The translations under genes were made by a program, and so were the position numbers. From Cladorrhinum sp. PSN259 (lineage: Eukaryota; Ascomycota; Sordariomycetes; Sordariales; Podosporaceae): a DNA stretch of 64,000 bases. A model generated the notes under the pieces. The model did no database searches. It was not told the origin of the DNA and was given only the letters and a program-made list of their open reading frames with translations. Positions 31,119 to 42,792 of the stretch are shown here, piece by piece. The stretch is from NCBI GenBank assembly GCA_033725935.1, contig MU867084.1, positions 186,001 to 250,000 of the forward strand, in the 5' to 3' direction. Numbering within the stretch: position 1 is the first letter of the stretch; each line of letters opens with the position of its first letter.

Positions 31119-32028
31119 GTTGAATGCTGCTCCTCGAAATTTGGCTTATGAAGGGGAGTGTGTCGGTGGGAGAGAGAGTTCAGGAAAGTTCTGGCTGTGG
31201 CTGCTTGGGAGTGTGGTTGTGATGGAGCTTGTGGTGGTGTGTCAGCGTATGTGGCTGGTTGGATGACTCGGAGAACCAGACTTGGGTGTCAGAAACATAG
31301 AGAGGAGACTTGGGAATAACCGCGGGCAAGGAGCACGTGTCCTGGGCAATACCATTGAAACATCTTTTCTCTGCGATTGACTCGATAACTGGCACGAGCA
31401 ATTTCTGATCTGAAATTAGTAACCAAGACACTTGGGGGTTGTGACTTGTGAGATTGCCAGTCTAAACGCTTGTGTAGTCCATGCGTGAAGAATTGCTAGC
31501 AGGTTTATATTCTCAACGAGCAAAGACCATCTCGTGTCGTACAGGTGATGCCATTCACGCAAGCACTGCGTGGTGTCCCATTGCATGAGTACCTACGTAG
31601 ACAGTGTAGTCCTTGCCTTGGTCCCCAACTCCTACTTTGGACATGCGGCCTCGGTGGATGGATCAAGTTGCCTGCTCATATTGGACCAATGGCCTTCTGG
31701 GTTTCTTCGACCCAGCCGGAGCTTCCTCCGATTAAACCGGATGCCAAAGCGGCTACTGTACCCTCTTGTAACCTTGTTGAATGCGGGTCCCACATACTTC
31801 TGCTCTCCTTCCTTCCTTCCAAGCAATGAGAAGTGCTGGCAACCATGCTCTCTTGCTCATATAATCCCAAAAGAAGCAGCCAGATCGTTGCCCTCGTTGC
31901 CCTTGTCCAGAACAAGTAACTTGATCGTCCGTCGTTTGCTCATAGCAACCCGGGTACTGTACCATTTACAAAAGCTATTCCGGGCTTCCTGCAAAGCGGG
32001 ATCCCCTGGACCCGGGTGTTGTCTTTTC
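31119..32028. other. Gene-free region
   Basis: No coding region is supported. Three mutually overlapping open frames at 31545-32031 have no recognisable motif. Confidence 0.5.
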
Positions 32029-32320
32029 TAGCCGTTCCGATCTTTCCGCGGACTCCCTCAAAACTGTACTTTTTGTGTGAAAAACTACACTTTTTGTGTC
32101 TGTCGTGTAACTTGATATTTTGACTGGTACGGGGAACCCGGATGCTGTCCTCCAGTTCGCCGTTGTGTTTTTTAGTCGTTCCGGGTCGTCCGCGGACACT
32201 TTTCAATGCATTTTTGTCAAGTCCTGCAGTTTTCAGTTTGCATTTCAGCACTGTTTGTCTGTGACTTGATATTTTGACCGGTGCGGGCGGGTCCCGGATT
32301 TGGTCTCCCAGTTCCCCAAT
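32029..32320. repeat. Diverged tandem repeat, unit about 145-155 bp
   Basis: Two head-to-tail copies start at TAGCCGTTCCG (32029) and TAGTCGTTCCG (32173). Both continue with TCCGCGGAC, then ACTTGATATTTTGAC (32110 and 32264) and an ACCGG/CCCGGAT block. A partial third copy precedes the first, near 32010. Both copies are open on the minus strand as repeated RIR-P.....ISS/NIKLHDR-like segments, but spacing differs by about 10 bp and no protein family is recognised. It may be remnants of a repeat element. Confidence 0.7.
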
Positions 32321-32955
32321 TGGGTACCACATTTCAACCACTGTAGACAATAGGATCTCATTGGCTTTTTGAAAAGACAGATTCTACATACATACAAATG
32401 GTCTTGTCGATCCCGCCCGGTTTATTCTCGTTGGAAACTCGGGCAGTTGGATTCTGGTTGCTGAATGGCTCGAGTGAGGAAAGCATCAAGTCTTGACCGG
32501 ACCACCAGCAGGAAAATAGTACAGGAAGATGGGAAGCATGCAATGATCGCTGTGTCTAGTGTATGATTGCAGTCGGATCGCTCATGTTCCGGTGTGGTTG
32601 TCCTCTAGGATCGAATGCCGTTGCTTTTGATAATGAAAATTACGGTTCGGACGCAGTTGCTCGCTCCCCGTCTTCGCACCAGCTTTTGCAGATGGACTCC
32701 GGTGTCCATCTGCACTTCTTCTTGAACCGTCACTTCCATCTCTTGTGTAACTGCCATGAAGTGGTTGCCCGAATAGAATAATGCCATTGAGTGAACGACG
32801 GGTCTGAGGCATCACTCGCAGCACTTCAACCCCACAGCAACACTGCCGGTATCAGAACATTCCGGTCATGAATATTGTGTCGTTTTGTCATACTTCCTCT
32901 CGATAACCTATCTTTCCAAGCAGATTTATCAATACCTGACGATAACCAATAGGTG

Positions 32956-32989
<34 letters not shown>

Positions 32990-33399
32990 CTTAAAAGATT
33001 TCTCGCACATGTCCATAAAAGCAGTCATAAAATCAACTTTTTCCTTATCTGATGAATCTTGATAAGATTATCTTTCCGTCTACCTTGGCGATCTATCAAA
33101 CATCCGGTCACTCCGGTCTCAATGATAAGTGTCTTCTCTCGAGCCAATGCTTGATCGCACATCTTCGAAATACTCTTATCTTTTCGTTGATGAATCTGTT
33201 GTTGAAGTGCTTACAACAACTCTTCGTTCTCATTACGTACACTTCATGTCAGATTGCAAAGATGTAGCAGGTACGGGCGAATAATATGTATAAATGGTAA
33301 AAGGCGCGGGTCACAGGGACTCTGTGATAACTGTCTTGTTATTCTGGCTGTTTCTTATCTTTGCTTATCTTTTGTTATCTTTGTCCTTGGTGGTTACAC
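32321..33399. other. Gene-free region flanking the CA microsatellite
   Basis: No coding region is supported. A pyrimidine-rich array of TTATCTTT-type units lies at about 33350-33385. Confidence 0.5.
32957..32988. repeat. CA microsatellite, 16 units
   Basis: An uninterrupted (CA)16 run. Confidence 0.95.
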
Positions 33400-34560
33400 T
33401 GCATGAGACCGCTCCAGAAGAGCATGATGAGCTCTTAACTGTACTGTAGAAGACCGGTTAGTCTTCTGAGTCGTTTAGAACATTTGCCTGAGACCGGTCT
33501 GTCGTTTGAAGGCCGTGAAAGGCGTAATGGTCTACGGTTTGACTTCGGGAAGAGTAATGGTATTAGTGAGACATGTTCATCTTCTGATGAGACCGGCTTG
33601 TCTTGTGAGTGGCCGACAGGAACTTGACATGCAATTCATCGGACCGGTCTGTCTTGTAAGTGGTCAACATGGGCAGCATGAGAGTCTAGACGGGTTTGTC
33701 TTGTGGACTGATGGTCATAGACCACATCGCATGAGACCGGTTTGTCTTCTGAGTGGTTGAGAAAAACTTGTCGCATTTCATGAGACCGGTATCTCTTCTG
33801 AGTGGTGGAGAAAACTGCCTGCATTTCATGAGACCGGTGTATCTTCTGAGTGGCTGAAAAAAAAAACTTGTTCTCATGAAACCGGGTTGTCTTTTGAGTG
33901 ATTGAGAAAAAACGGAATCGATTAAATGACGGATAACTCGCGCTAATGCACAGACCACCCCAACGATTAAATCAATCAATTATTTAGCCAATAAGAACAG
34001 TGAGATATTCCATTTGCGCACCCCATACGGCCGCGCTGGAAAATAAAATACACAGTTTTTGCGCCCAACAACATTTGAAAAAGTTTATAAAACTATTGCA
34101 ATTATAAAAGGAAAAAAAATCAATTGATGCATATTATTTTTAATGTACTTATGCTGAAGTCTTTGTATTGATTTTCGTAATTGGCGGTTTGGGCGAGAAC
34201 TTCAATGTTGAAGTCAAAAATTTCGGTGGCCAAAGCGTTGTGTGCCCAAATAAGCCTAGTTTAAATAACAGGACTAGGCTTATTAATGCCTCTCTTCAGC
34301 GCAGCACAGGCCACCCTTAGCGCGAGTTATCCGTCATTTAATCGATACCGAAAAAACTGCCTGCATTCATGAGACCGGTCTGTCATTTAAGTGGTGGAGA
34401 AAAAACCGCCTGGGTTTCATGAGACCGGTCTGTCTTTTAAGTGGTTGAGGAAAAACAGCCTGTATTTCAGAGACCGGTCTGTCTTCTGAGTGGCTTAGAA
34501 GAACTTGCCTGCTGCATGAGATTTGCACGAGACCGGTTCGCCTTTGAAGTGGCTTCGCTG
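33400..34560. repeat. Minisatellite, about 14 copies of a ~50-bp unit
   Basis: Repeated copies of a unit with core GAGACCGGTCTGTCTTCTGA, then GTGGTTGAGAAAAACT and TGCCTGCATTTCAT. Copies start near 33405, 33450, 33490, 33589, 33642, 33733, 33782, 33830, 33877, 34370, 34421, 34472 and 34533, with more decayed ones between. Spacing is 47-61 bp, so no reading frame is kept and it is non-coding. The outer copies are more degenerate than the central ones. A 436-bp MITE interrupts the array between 33914 and 34349. Each core contains the palindrome ACCGGT. Confidence 0.9.
33914..34349. mobile_element. Non-autonomous hAT-type MITE with 8-bp target-site duplication
   Basis: The left end (33914-33946) begins GGAATCGATTAAATGACGG. 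The right end (34317-34349) is its reverse complement over 33 bp with one mismatch. The element is flanked by the direct repeat GAAAAAAC at 33906-33913 and 34350-34357. Removing one copy restores an ordinary minisatellite unit, which proves insertion. An 8-bp duplication is the hallmark of the hAT superfamily. The AT-rich interior has no coding capacity and holds a perfect 12-bp hairpin arm pair AATAAGCCTAGT/ACTAGGCTTATT near 34249-34284. Confidence 0.9.
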
Positions 34561-35820
34561 TAAGCGAACAGTGATGATTGATAAGAATCCTAATGACGAT
34601 GAATTCAACACGTCTCTCTGTGGGCATACTGAACTCTAAAGTTGACACTACACTTACATGATACCTACATTCATCAGGTAATAAAAAATGATACATGATC
34701 CCTCACGCTGGAGAGATACCTAGCAGGAGCATAGAGATGGTGGTTGAAGCATTCCACGATGTCCTACATGTTTGGCAATCACTGCAGGTGTATACAGTAT
34801 TGCTGTAGTTTGTTAGCGCATAACATCTCGTACACACCGATCAACTTAGGAATCAGCAGGCTCAGATGTGTCACCAACAAACGTCCACAATCTACCTAAT
34901 ACTTGGGTAGATTCTTATGTCTTGGTTGGCTCACTTCCTGTTCTTGCACCTCCTCGCAGAGATAACGATATTTGATGCCTCAGTACCAAACGACTGGGGA
35001 TTTCCCGATTCTATTACTCTACAATGAAGTTGAGTTATAGTCATTAGCAACGGCTCGGGTAACTTGTTGTCAACGTTTCCCGGGCGGTGCTTATCTTGCC
35101 TGAGCTTCGTCAAATTCGATTTGACGAGAAAAACAATTCGAGCATGTAACACGCTGCGAATCGTATCAGTCTGCCTATCTCTATGAAGACTGCATGAACA
35201 CCTTTCCGAGGTATCCGCGATACGCATTATCAGTTGAAAGATAAAACAAAGAGTTTGTCACGAACAACGAGAGAAAGAACTGATTGAGTGACGTAAAACC
35301 GTTTTATCTACGAGGTAACCATACGTTACATCGTAAGTGGACAGCCTAACGGTTTATCGGTTGCTTCCTTCATCGAGTCTTCTCTGGCTTCTATAAGGTG
35401 GTGAGAATCGCGTCCCTTAAATACCGGCGCAATCATGACGAGCAGCGATAGGTAGTAATTTGGGTACCACATCCATAAGCTTGTCGAACACAACACAAAT
35501 CGATGATACCGCGGTGCGACCCAGATATCAACACATTGAATTGTTAACCTCGACCGTTCTGGGAGCCCCACCTATACTGCTGAAGCACAGGCAGTTCCAT
35601 CCTTGATCATCCTCCTTCACCCGCTTCTCTTGCTGGTGGGTATCATGGCACCATTGTTCTGACTTGTATTGGCCTACAGTGATCAAGTGTCCTGCGAGTT
35701 TCAGTGTGTGACCGGTGTCTCTAATACTGCATGGTGGCGTGAGACTTTTGAATAGGCATCGGACAAAGCGTGTCCAGTCGAGCTCCAAGTGATCGACCCG
35801 ACCGGTCTCCGAACTCTTCT
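34561..35820. other. Gene-free region
   Basis: No gene is supported. Open frames at 34931-35227 and 35528-36049 (minus) have no recognisable motif. Confidence 0.5.
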
Positions 35821-36975
35821 TTTTGCGCGCAAGAAAACTGAGCCTGGAATTCTCCGAGTAACTCGGAAGAAGTGAAAACAGGCCCCGATTTGTTGCGCGC
35901 ACGAAAACTGAGTCTCGGAATTCTCCGATACAAGCAGTACACACGGAGGAAGTTGAAACGGGGAGTCGGAATTGTTGCGCGCCTCGGAGGAGGAAGTTGT
36001 GGAGCTTTTCTTGGTGCAGCAAGCCGATCAATTTCAACTGAACCCGCACGTGAGTCGGTCTTTTGTTGCGCGGGGCGGGCTCGAGGCGGGCTCGAGGCGG
36101 GGTCCGGATGCAACCTAGAATGTGGTATCCCGATCACGAAACATGCGGGGGGGAAGAAGTCTTCAATCTTTCCAGCGAACAAATTCCTGGATTTTTCTCA
36201 AAGACCAGATAGGGTTATGTATAAGTCAAGTACAACTGAAATACATTTTTTTGTCAGCAAAACCAAAAGAATCGATTTCAAGACGCCTTGCTCCAAGTCC
36301 CAAACGTGTGGTTTTTGGTAACACGGCGCTTGCCGCGTTGGCGGGGGGTAGAGGAAAAGGACCGAAAAGAAAAACTTAGAATAAGAAAGACAAATAGTCC
36401 GTTCTTGTCGCAGAACGCAATTGTTGCGCGCAAAAAGACTGACCAACATGTGTGCGCAACAATTGAGACCGGAGCGAGCGGCGCGAGAAACAAAACTTGC
36501 AATTCTTGCGCAGTGCGGTCTTCCAAGAGAGAGAAGAAGAAAAAATTTCGCTTTCTATCCAATAGCTTTTTACAGAACTGCATGTGCCACACAGATGATG
36601 AGGCTTGGTTGATCGGAAGTCTGGCTTGTAACATCTCCATATGCTCAAAACCCAAGCGCACCAATCAGTCACCCATTCAACAAAAATTCAATCACATAAG
36701 AAGTTTCTAATTCTTGCGCGCAACAATTTGCACTCCGGTCAAGTGAAACAAATGCTGCGTGCGCAAAAAAAAGCAAATGGTGACCGGAATTCCAATTATT
36801 GCGCGCAAGAATCAACAACCTTCTCTCCGCGCAATAATTGTGTGACTTGTGTGACTTGTCAGAGATGGCTTGCATGCCCAGTGCAGTTCAGTCACTGCAT
36901 TGAGGGAGCGAGTATATCCGTATGCTATGCCGCTCGGGATTTTCCGACAAGACATAATTCTTGCGCTTGCATATC
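35821..36975. repeat. Cluster of palindromic TTGCGCGCAA motifs and inverted repeats
   Basis: Perfect TTGCGCGCAA occurs at 35823, 36424, 36714 and 36799. Degenerate or half copies occur near 35893, 35975, 36066, 36451, 36506, 36757, 36827 and 36961. Several have extended symmetric flanks of the form AATTCTT/TTGTTAATT. Between 35823 and 36070 the motif heads loosely tandem units of about 70-90 bp that share GAAAACTGAG and GGAATTCTCCGA. Between 36418 and 36465, two 15-bp arms face each other across 18 bp with one mismatch. Between 36709 and 36812, arms of about 34 bp (AATTCTTGCGCGCAAC... and its mirror, ending at TCCGGTCA) face each other with about five mismatches. No known element was recognised. 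Confidence 0.8.
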
Positions 36976-38212
36976 TCGTGCGATCTACACGCAGGCTGTA
37001 CTGTTCCCAGGGTGAACGACCGGAGGGTTCCATCTGCGAACCCGGTCCTCTGGTATCAGATGATTCCCACTGATGATCAAAACTACACAAGAAAGGGGAG
37101 TCCCAGCAGTTGGAGGGATTGTGGGGATCTATCCGTCGATGGGTTGGGTTTTCTTTGCCTACACTACACTATACTAGTCTAGGTCCGATCCAGCCACTCA
37201 GTCCGCACGTGGGTAAGGGGAGATTTGAAAAAGGCCAAGCAAGCACCTGCATTCTGTGTTTTTTTTTTTTTTTGCAAAAAATGGATCCCCCATGAGGTCT
37301 CCAACAATCTCCAAAGCGCTTGTTTGTTGACAAGTACTATGTAAACACGTTGCCGGGCAACTATTAGGGGTTATCTACACTAATCCCAACAACAATTCTC
37401 ACCAGAAATCAGAATCGCTGACAGATGACCTTCAAGAGAATATTCACAGCCAGAAGAAGAATCCTCTACACTAAAATCTCTCTTTGTTGGGGGCCAAAAC
37501 GTCCGTTCTTGCAACTGGGATCCCGGAGTAAGCAGTTGGTTGACGAAAGCGCGGGAGCTTCCCGTTTCATCAATCCTATCCTAGCTTGAGGCTTTCGGTT
37601 CCCGGCGTAAGCAAAATGAAGTTGCCCCCAACAACCCCTCCCTGGGCCCTGGTCAATTTATCCTCTCATAACATTGGTCGAACCGTTGAAATTCTATTCG
37701 AACCCTGATTTCAAAAAAAGTTTCTATAAATATCTGCCGGCATATGCAAGAAGGCTTCTATGCGACATTTCTCGAAGCACTTAGATTTGCCGGGGTTGTT
37801 TTGGTTGGAAACCTGTAAAGAAACCAACGTCAAAACTTTGCAAGGAAGACAAACATTCCATGTCAAGTTACGGAGGATGGTTTAGTGAGCCCAACCCCTT
37901 CAGCAAAGGGGAAATGTATATATATGGATAAATATTAGTATTGGTAACGTCAGTTCGGCATAATGCCTCTATGGTGTATTACAAACGAAATGGAAGGAAA
38001 GAATACCAGCCAAAACAGACATGGAAATATTATGACCCATACAAACTCGGTACTTCAAAATAGCATGAACATTCCCAAAGCGTGTGCCCAATCATCGTTC
38101 CCTCTGTGTAGATACTAGTGTCGTTTAGAAGTTCTCTTATATCCTCAGGTAGACAGGAGCGATCAATGCCAGTCGCAATATCTCGATTGATCTAGTATAT
38201 ATGGTGTGAACC
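36976..38212. other. Gene-free region, end of the repeat island
   Basis: No coding region is supported. It includes a T17 run at about 37260-37275 and two short related segments with CCCGG.GTAAGCA near 37528 and 37602. The last part is probably the 3' UTR of the membrane-protein gene. Confidence 0.5.
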
Positions 38213-38859
38213 TCAAACGAAATACGCGGGATTAGGTACAATAGGATGATCTACACGTACAAAATTACATGTTAGCCAGAGAGCCCTCACACGTGATATA
38301 TCCTAGTTCAAACTAGCAACTTACTGCCCGATGGATCGCGATTCGGACCTCCTTGCGAAAAGGTCTCCCTTTGAGGGTTCTTCCAGTGAATATAGTGTCG
38401 CAAAGGTGGCTTCCTAGGTTTGTCGGACTCGAACCTCTGGCGATGCGAAGACTCGGACTCATCCGATTTAGCATTATTGCCCCCCAACACGGTGTCGCAA
38501 GTAGCCCCAGAGACAGGTCGCTTCTGCCCTCCAAGCTCCATCGCATCTCCTAACTCCTGAGGTTGGTTGGCGCGGTCCATGTCCTGCATGCGCTCCTGTC
38601 TGGCCTTGTTCTCCATGTCCATGTCGCGACGAGCGCGCAGAATGCGACAGTAAAAGACAAGAACGAGGGCAGCGACCACGCCGACCACGGTGATGACGAT
38701 CACGGCGATCTCAGCCTCGGTGATGTTGGAGATGTTGCCGCTGCCGCCTACCGCGCCGTTTGCGCTGTAATGGTCGTCGCCGCCGTTGTAGAGAGCAGCC
38801 ATCTCGAGTGTGTCCTGGGGTATCGGTACTTCGTGAGATGACGGTAACAGCGGGCTCAA
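38213..38859 (-). CDS. Hypothetical small single-pass membrane protein
   Basis: Two exons (38859-38325 and 38250-38213) give 190 residues. The intron has GTAAGT, a CTAAC branch site and GTAG ends; the spliced C-terminus reads SGNHPIVPNPAYFV. A single strong membrane segment, EIAVIVITVVGVVAALVLVF, lies near residues 49-68. It is preceded by N-glycosylation sequons (NISNIT) and followed by basic residues (RILRARR), which suggests N-outside, C-inside topology. The cytosolic tail is charged and Gln/Arg/Ser-rich. No cleavable signal peptide is obvious. A second in-frame ATG (38802, MAALYNGGDD) may be the real start. The family is not recognised and no function is inferred. Confidence 0.65.
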
Positions 38860-39934
38860 GAAATATACTGTATACCAACAGAGAGTGACAGCGAATAGGA
38901 ATAAAAGGACCTGTCGCGATTTCGGCAGAAAAGAGTGCTGAGGATAGTTGAGAAAATTATATTAGGAATTAAGATATCGCTGAGGAATTTGCTGGCCTAA
39001 AATAATGGTTTCCAACTCGCGATGCTGCAGCGATAATTCGGCAGCAGAGTTTGAATGCAGTGATGGAGCAGTTAAACCGAGATGTCTTCGGTCCCGACGA
39101 GGACGAAGAAATGCCGACGAGAGGAAAAATTGGACTCGATAGAAACACTCGGTCGACGGGTAGAACTGTAACCCAAATCCACTCGAGTGGTGATGGTCGG
39201 GTTCCCCAAGGGGTGGTAAAATGGATGAGGGGATGCAACTTGATGAAGACGAGAGAATGCCGCACCGGGCAGATAGGTGAGGTCAGGGCCACAAGCCCGG
39301 GTTGGAGTGCACGGGTGCAACTGAACACCTGAATGGAACTGTTCTAGGACGTCCAAGGCACGTATAATGCCCGTCCGATCAATAGGCATTAGTTCGAGGT
39401 TCAGATGATTTACACAAAAACCTCCCGCCACGCTGGATCGAACACCTGCACAACCAACAATGAACCATTGATATTGGCGCCCAGAACCCTCAACATCTCG
39501 TGCAACATATATACTGAGAAAACTGTCGCTATTACTAGATAATCACACCTCAGACCAAAGAGAAAAGGGGGGAAACCCCAACAGATACGACGCCACACGG
39601 AGCTACGGAGCTATCAAGAAACATCAACACCATCTTCCCGACTCTGTCTCGGCTATCCAAAACCGTCAAAGTGACTTCATGCCTGGCGTCTGTTTAAGCA
39701 CTTAAGCGCACTGACCACTGTTGCACATGTGCGTGTGGCACACTCGAGACAGCTACACTCATCTACTGCAATCTCTCTGTGTCATCAATCAGCTCATGGT
39801 AACACCAGCTTCGAACGACATACAGCCGCCTTGGCATCAAGATCTCCTGCGAAGAGTACAAAGCAACTCCTGACCACGGTCCCGAAGTTGATCAGCCAGT
39901 TCCGAAAAGAACTAACCTTGCCCTCGTCATCTCC
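38860..39934. other. Intergenic between membrane protein and P450 genes
   Basis: About 1.1 kb between two leftward genes. Overlapping open frames at 38969-39431 on both strands are shadows and are not accepted. Confidence 0.5.
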
Positions 39935-41732
39935 TCATGCCCCCTTCACGCTGACCTTACAGCCGTACGGAAAGCTGATGGTCAAGTTTGTCTGCGCCAA
40001 GAGAGGGCCGGAGTCCCTGGCCTCGATCGACTTGAAAGTTTGGAAGAATCTATACAAGGTGAGGGAGATTTGCGTAAGAGCGAATTGTTGGCCTAGGCAG
40101 ATTCTTGGGCCACCGCTGAAAGGAATGTAGGTCCAGCTGCCGCGTTCGTTAGCATCTATAACATAATCTATAAGGCATTGGCTGCAGGGTCCGATGGCAA
40201 CAACATACCCGGTGCGAAGATCCGACTCCCATCTCTCGGGCCGAAACTCGTCTGCGTCCGGCCCATAAATATCTGTGTCACGGTGCATCTGGGCAGTCAC
40301 GTAACGAATTGGCGTTCCTTTTGGGACAAGGACGGGAAGAGACCCGTCAGGACCACCTCCACGGGGAAGCATCGTCTCCCTGTTGGCCTTCCTACAATTG
40401 GATGCCACAGGGGGAAAGAGGCGGAGGGCTGGAATGTTGTCCCTAGTCAGCCAAGTCCATGATATAAAACACAATGCGAGAAGCCCTATTCTTACCCTCT
40501 CTGGTAACGTTGTTCATATACTTCATATTCCTCAGCTGTTCCCAAGTTGGATTCTTCTCCCCAACATTCTCAATCTCCTTTCGCAGCTTCTCCACAGCAG
40601 TCGGGTTTCGAGCCAAAAAGTAAAAGGCCGCCGTCATGGCCGTTGCCGTGGTATCTCGCCCTGCAACTAGAATCGAGAGCATCTGATCGATGGTGAAGTC
40701 CGGCGACGGACTCGTCTTGAGCAGCTCATCGAGGAACACATAACTGCGTTCTCTAGTCACCCCCTTCTCGCTTTCTTGGATCGCCTTGTTCATGTAATGC
40801 CCAATGAACTTACGGGTTCTCTTGACGGCCGCATAGAGTACCGGGTGCGGGAGAAAGTAGATGAGGGCCCCCAAACGCGCATTCTTGGAACTCTCGCGGC
40901 TCACAAACTCGAAATCGTGCAGCATCTGTCTCGCGTCCGGAGATGGCTTGACCAGGCTGTTGGTCGAGTATCCAAGCAAAAAGTCGGTCGATGAATCCAT
41001 GGTCATGTCCTGGAGAAGAGCCTGCATGTCAAAGGTCTCGCCGTCGGCAGGGATGACGTTGAGCAAGTTGGTAATGTGTCTGTCGAAGCACTGAAGATCA
41101 GCAACTTGATTCCGGACGAATGAGGGTCGGATGAGAGCTCGCGCATTGTGCCATTTGTGTCCGTTGGTGGTGAAGATACTGTCCTGGCCGAGAGCTGGAA
41201 GCGTGGAATAGAGGCGTGGCCCGGCGATCGGCCAGTCGTCGAAATTTGTAGAAAGGATGGCTTTGATGTTGTCTGGGTCGCTTGTCATAATCAACCAGTC
41301 TCCTAAAGCTTGGCCGTAGTACGTCTTTCCACAGATTTTACTCCGATCGTCGAACCAGTACAAGAGCCTATGGCTGTTGATGGCACGGAGAGCTGAGAGC
41401 AAGGTATCGAGCCCGAGGATAGGGTCCTTAGCTGGGTATACTGGGAGCGGGCCACATCCTAGCTGGCGAGCACGGCGATCGAAGGAGCGTTTGGTGAAGA
41501 AGAGCTGTTGAAGCTTGAAGACGAAGAGAGCGATGCCGGCCAAGAGGAGATATGACCAATTCGTGACTGGGTAGCCATTGGGGGCAGTGGTATACTTCGT
41601 GGCTTCAACGAGCCCAAGGATGGAGACAGGTAGTCCAAGAGATATCAAGGGAAGTAGGCTCCATTTGGAGTATGCCGTCTCGAGGTTTGACATGGTACCC
41701 AGGTAAGGTATCGGTGAAGAGTGAGAGTTCAA
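39935..41732 (-). CDS. Cytochrome P450, CYP52-like fatty-acid/alkane hydroxylase group
   Basis: A microsomal heme monooxygenase. Exons 41732-40496, 40428-40209 and 40136-39935 encode 552 residues (539 from the second ATG at 41693). An N-terminal anchor is present (SYLLLAGIALFVFKLQQLFF). The I-helix oxygen-activation motif is AGRDTTA. The K-helix EALR appears only after splicing the 67-nt intron, giving NNVTREALRLFPPVASNCR. The PERF-like FRPERW follows, and the heme-cysteine loop is FSGGPRICLG in the last exon. The signature LRLFPPVASNCRKA, the MHRDTDIYGPDADEFRPERW block and the overall length fit the CYP52/CYP539/CYP584 type acting on alkanes or fatty acids. The exact family and substrate are not assigned. 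Clustering with a GH76 gene upstream looks coincidental. Confidence 0.92.
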
Positions 41733-42792
41733 ACTATAACCGGGACACCGTGGACATTTATGATCATCCGCTCCCGTGGGTTCCTTTCTTTGTGGTCAAA
41801 ACTGACTGAATGGCGCATCGAGGTAGGAGCGACCAGTCACGTTGATCATGGTGGTCCCGCATCACTGTAACAGAAAAATGGCGTATTTCAAGGTTTCTTC
41901 GTGGTAAGAAAATCCCCCCGCGAACCCCGCAAATACGGGAATGGTGGCGTTCAAGCTTCGGTGCATGTGGATCTGAGACATCTCAATGCATGGTTTGCGC
42001 CGGCGATCAATACAGAGGAATATGCTATTGATTCGTTCTGTTACACCTCTTAATAGACTTGATATCAATCCTCCAGAAACCTCATACTCGTCCAGAACCA
42101 ATGTGCCCTCATCTTCACATGGCTGCCGCACCCTCTTCATTCTGTTTGAGAATACATCAAATCATCCCATAATGACGGTTGCACATGAGTGAGAACGGCG
42201 TCAGTAACGTAACCCTCCAATCTCTTTTTTTGGTCATCATCTCATCCGGCCGGTCAGTCCAACGGTAATGCAAAGCACATCTGTACCACTGTTCCGGCGC
42301 GCTCCCTACCCAATCACATAACACCGATGATCCGGCGAAACTGAGCGTGATCACATGCAAGTGAAGTTTTTATAACTTTCGGTTTGTATGTTGCATCGAG
42401 TATGCTGTCTCCTGTCCAAAAAGGCACATCACTGCCGTCTCACCCTCTCAGATGCCAGAGCCAAAGACTACAACCAAACTCGGTCTCACGTACATACCTA
42501 TACAAATCCATCCCGTGCATGGCGCTACTTACTTGATGGCCATAAAGTGAGAATAATATCCCTTTCACCTGTCAAGTCAAGTCATGTTAAAAGTTTGTTT
42601 GTTTCATATCTACATATAAAATAGAACTCGACTTTCCAGAGCGTGATACGGAAACAAAAAGGAAAAGAGAAAATAATAGATACAACATGTCTCGTTGAGG
42701 AGAGAGAAACTAGTGACTGTGTCCAATCAACATAAACCGACTTCCTCAAGTCATTTCTTCCTTTCTTTCTCCCAGTAAGCAGACCGTGTCTC
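41733..42792. other. Intergenic between P450 and GH76 genes
   Basis: About 1.06 kb with no supportable gene; it contains the P450 promoter and the GH76 3' flank. Short open frames at 41862-42140 and 42157-42360 (minus) show no motif. Confidence 0.5.

Noticed and set aside
33400..34560. CRISPR-like repeat array
   Set aside because: Eukaryotic context, degenerate units with no unique spacers, variable spacing: a minisatellite.
35528..36182. Two overlapping minus-strand open frames
   Set aside because: They cross the palindromic repeat cluster and encode the repeats; no family resemblance.
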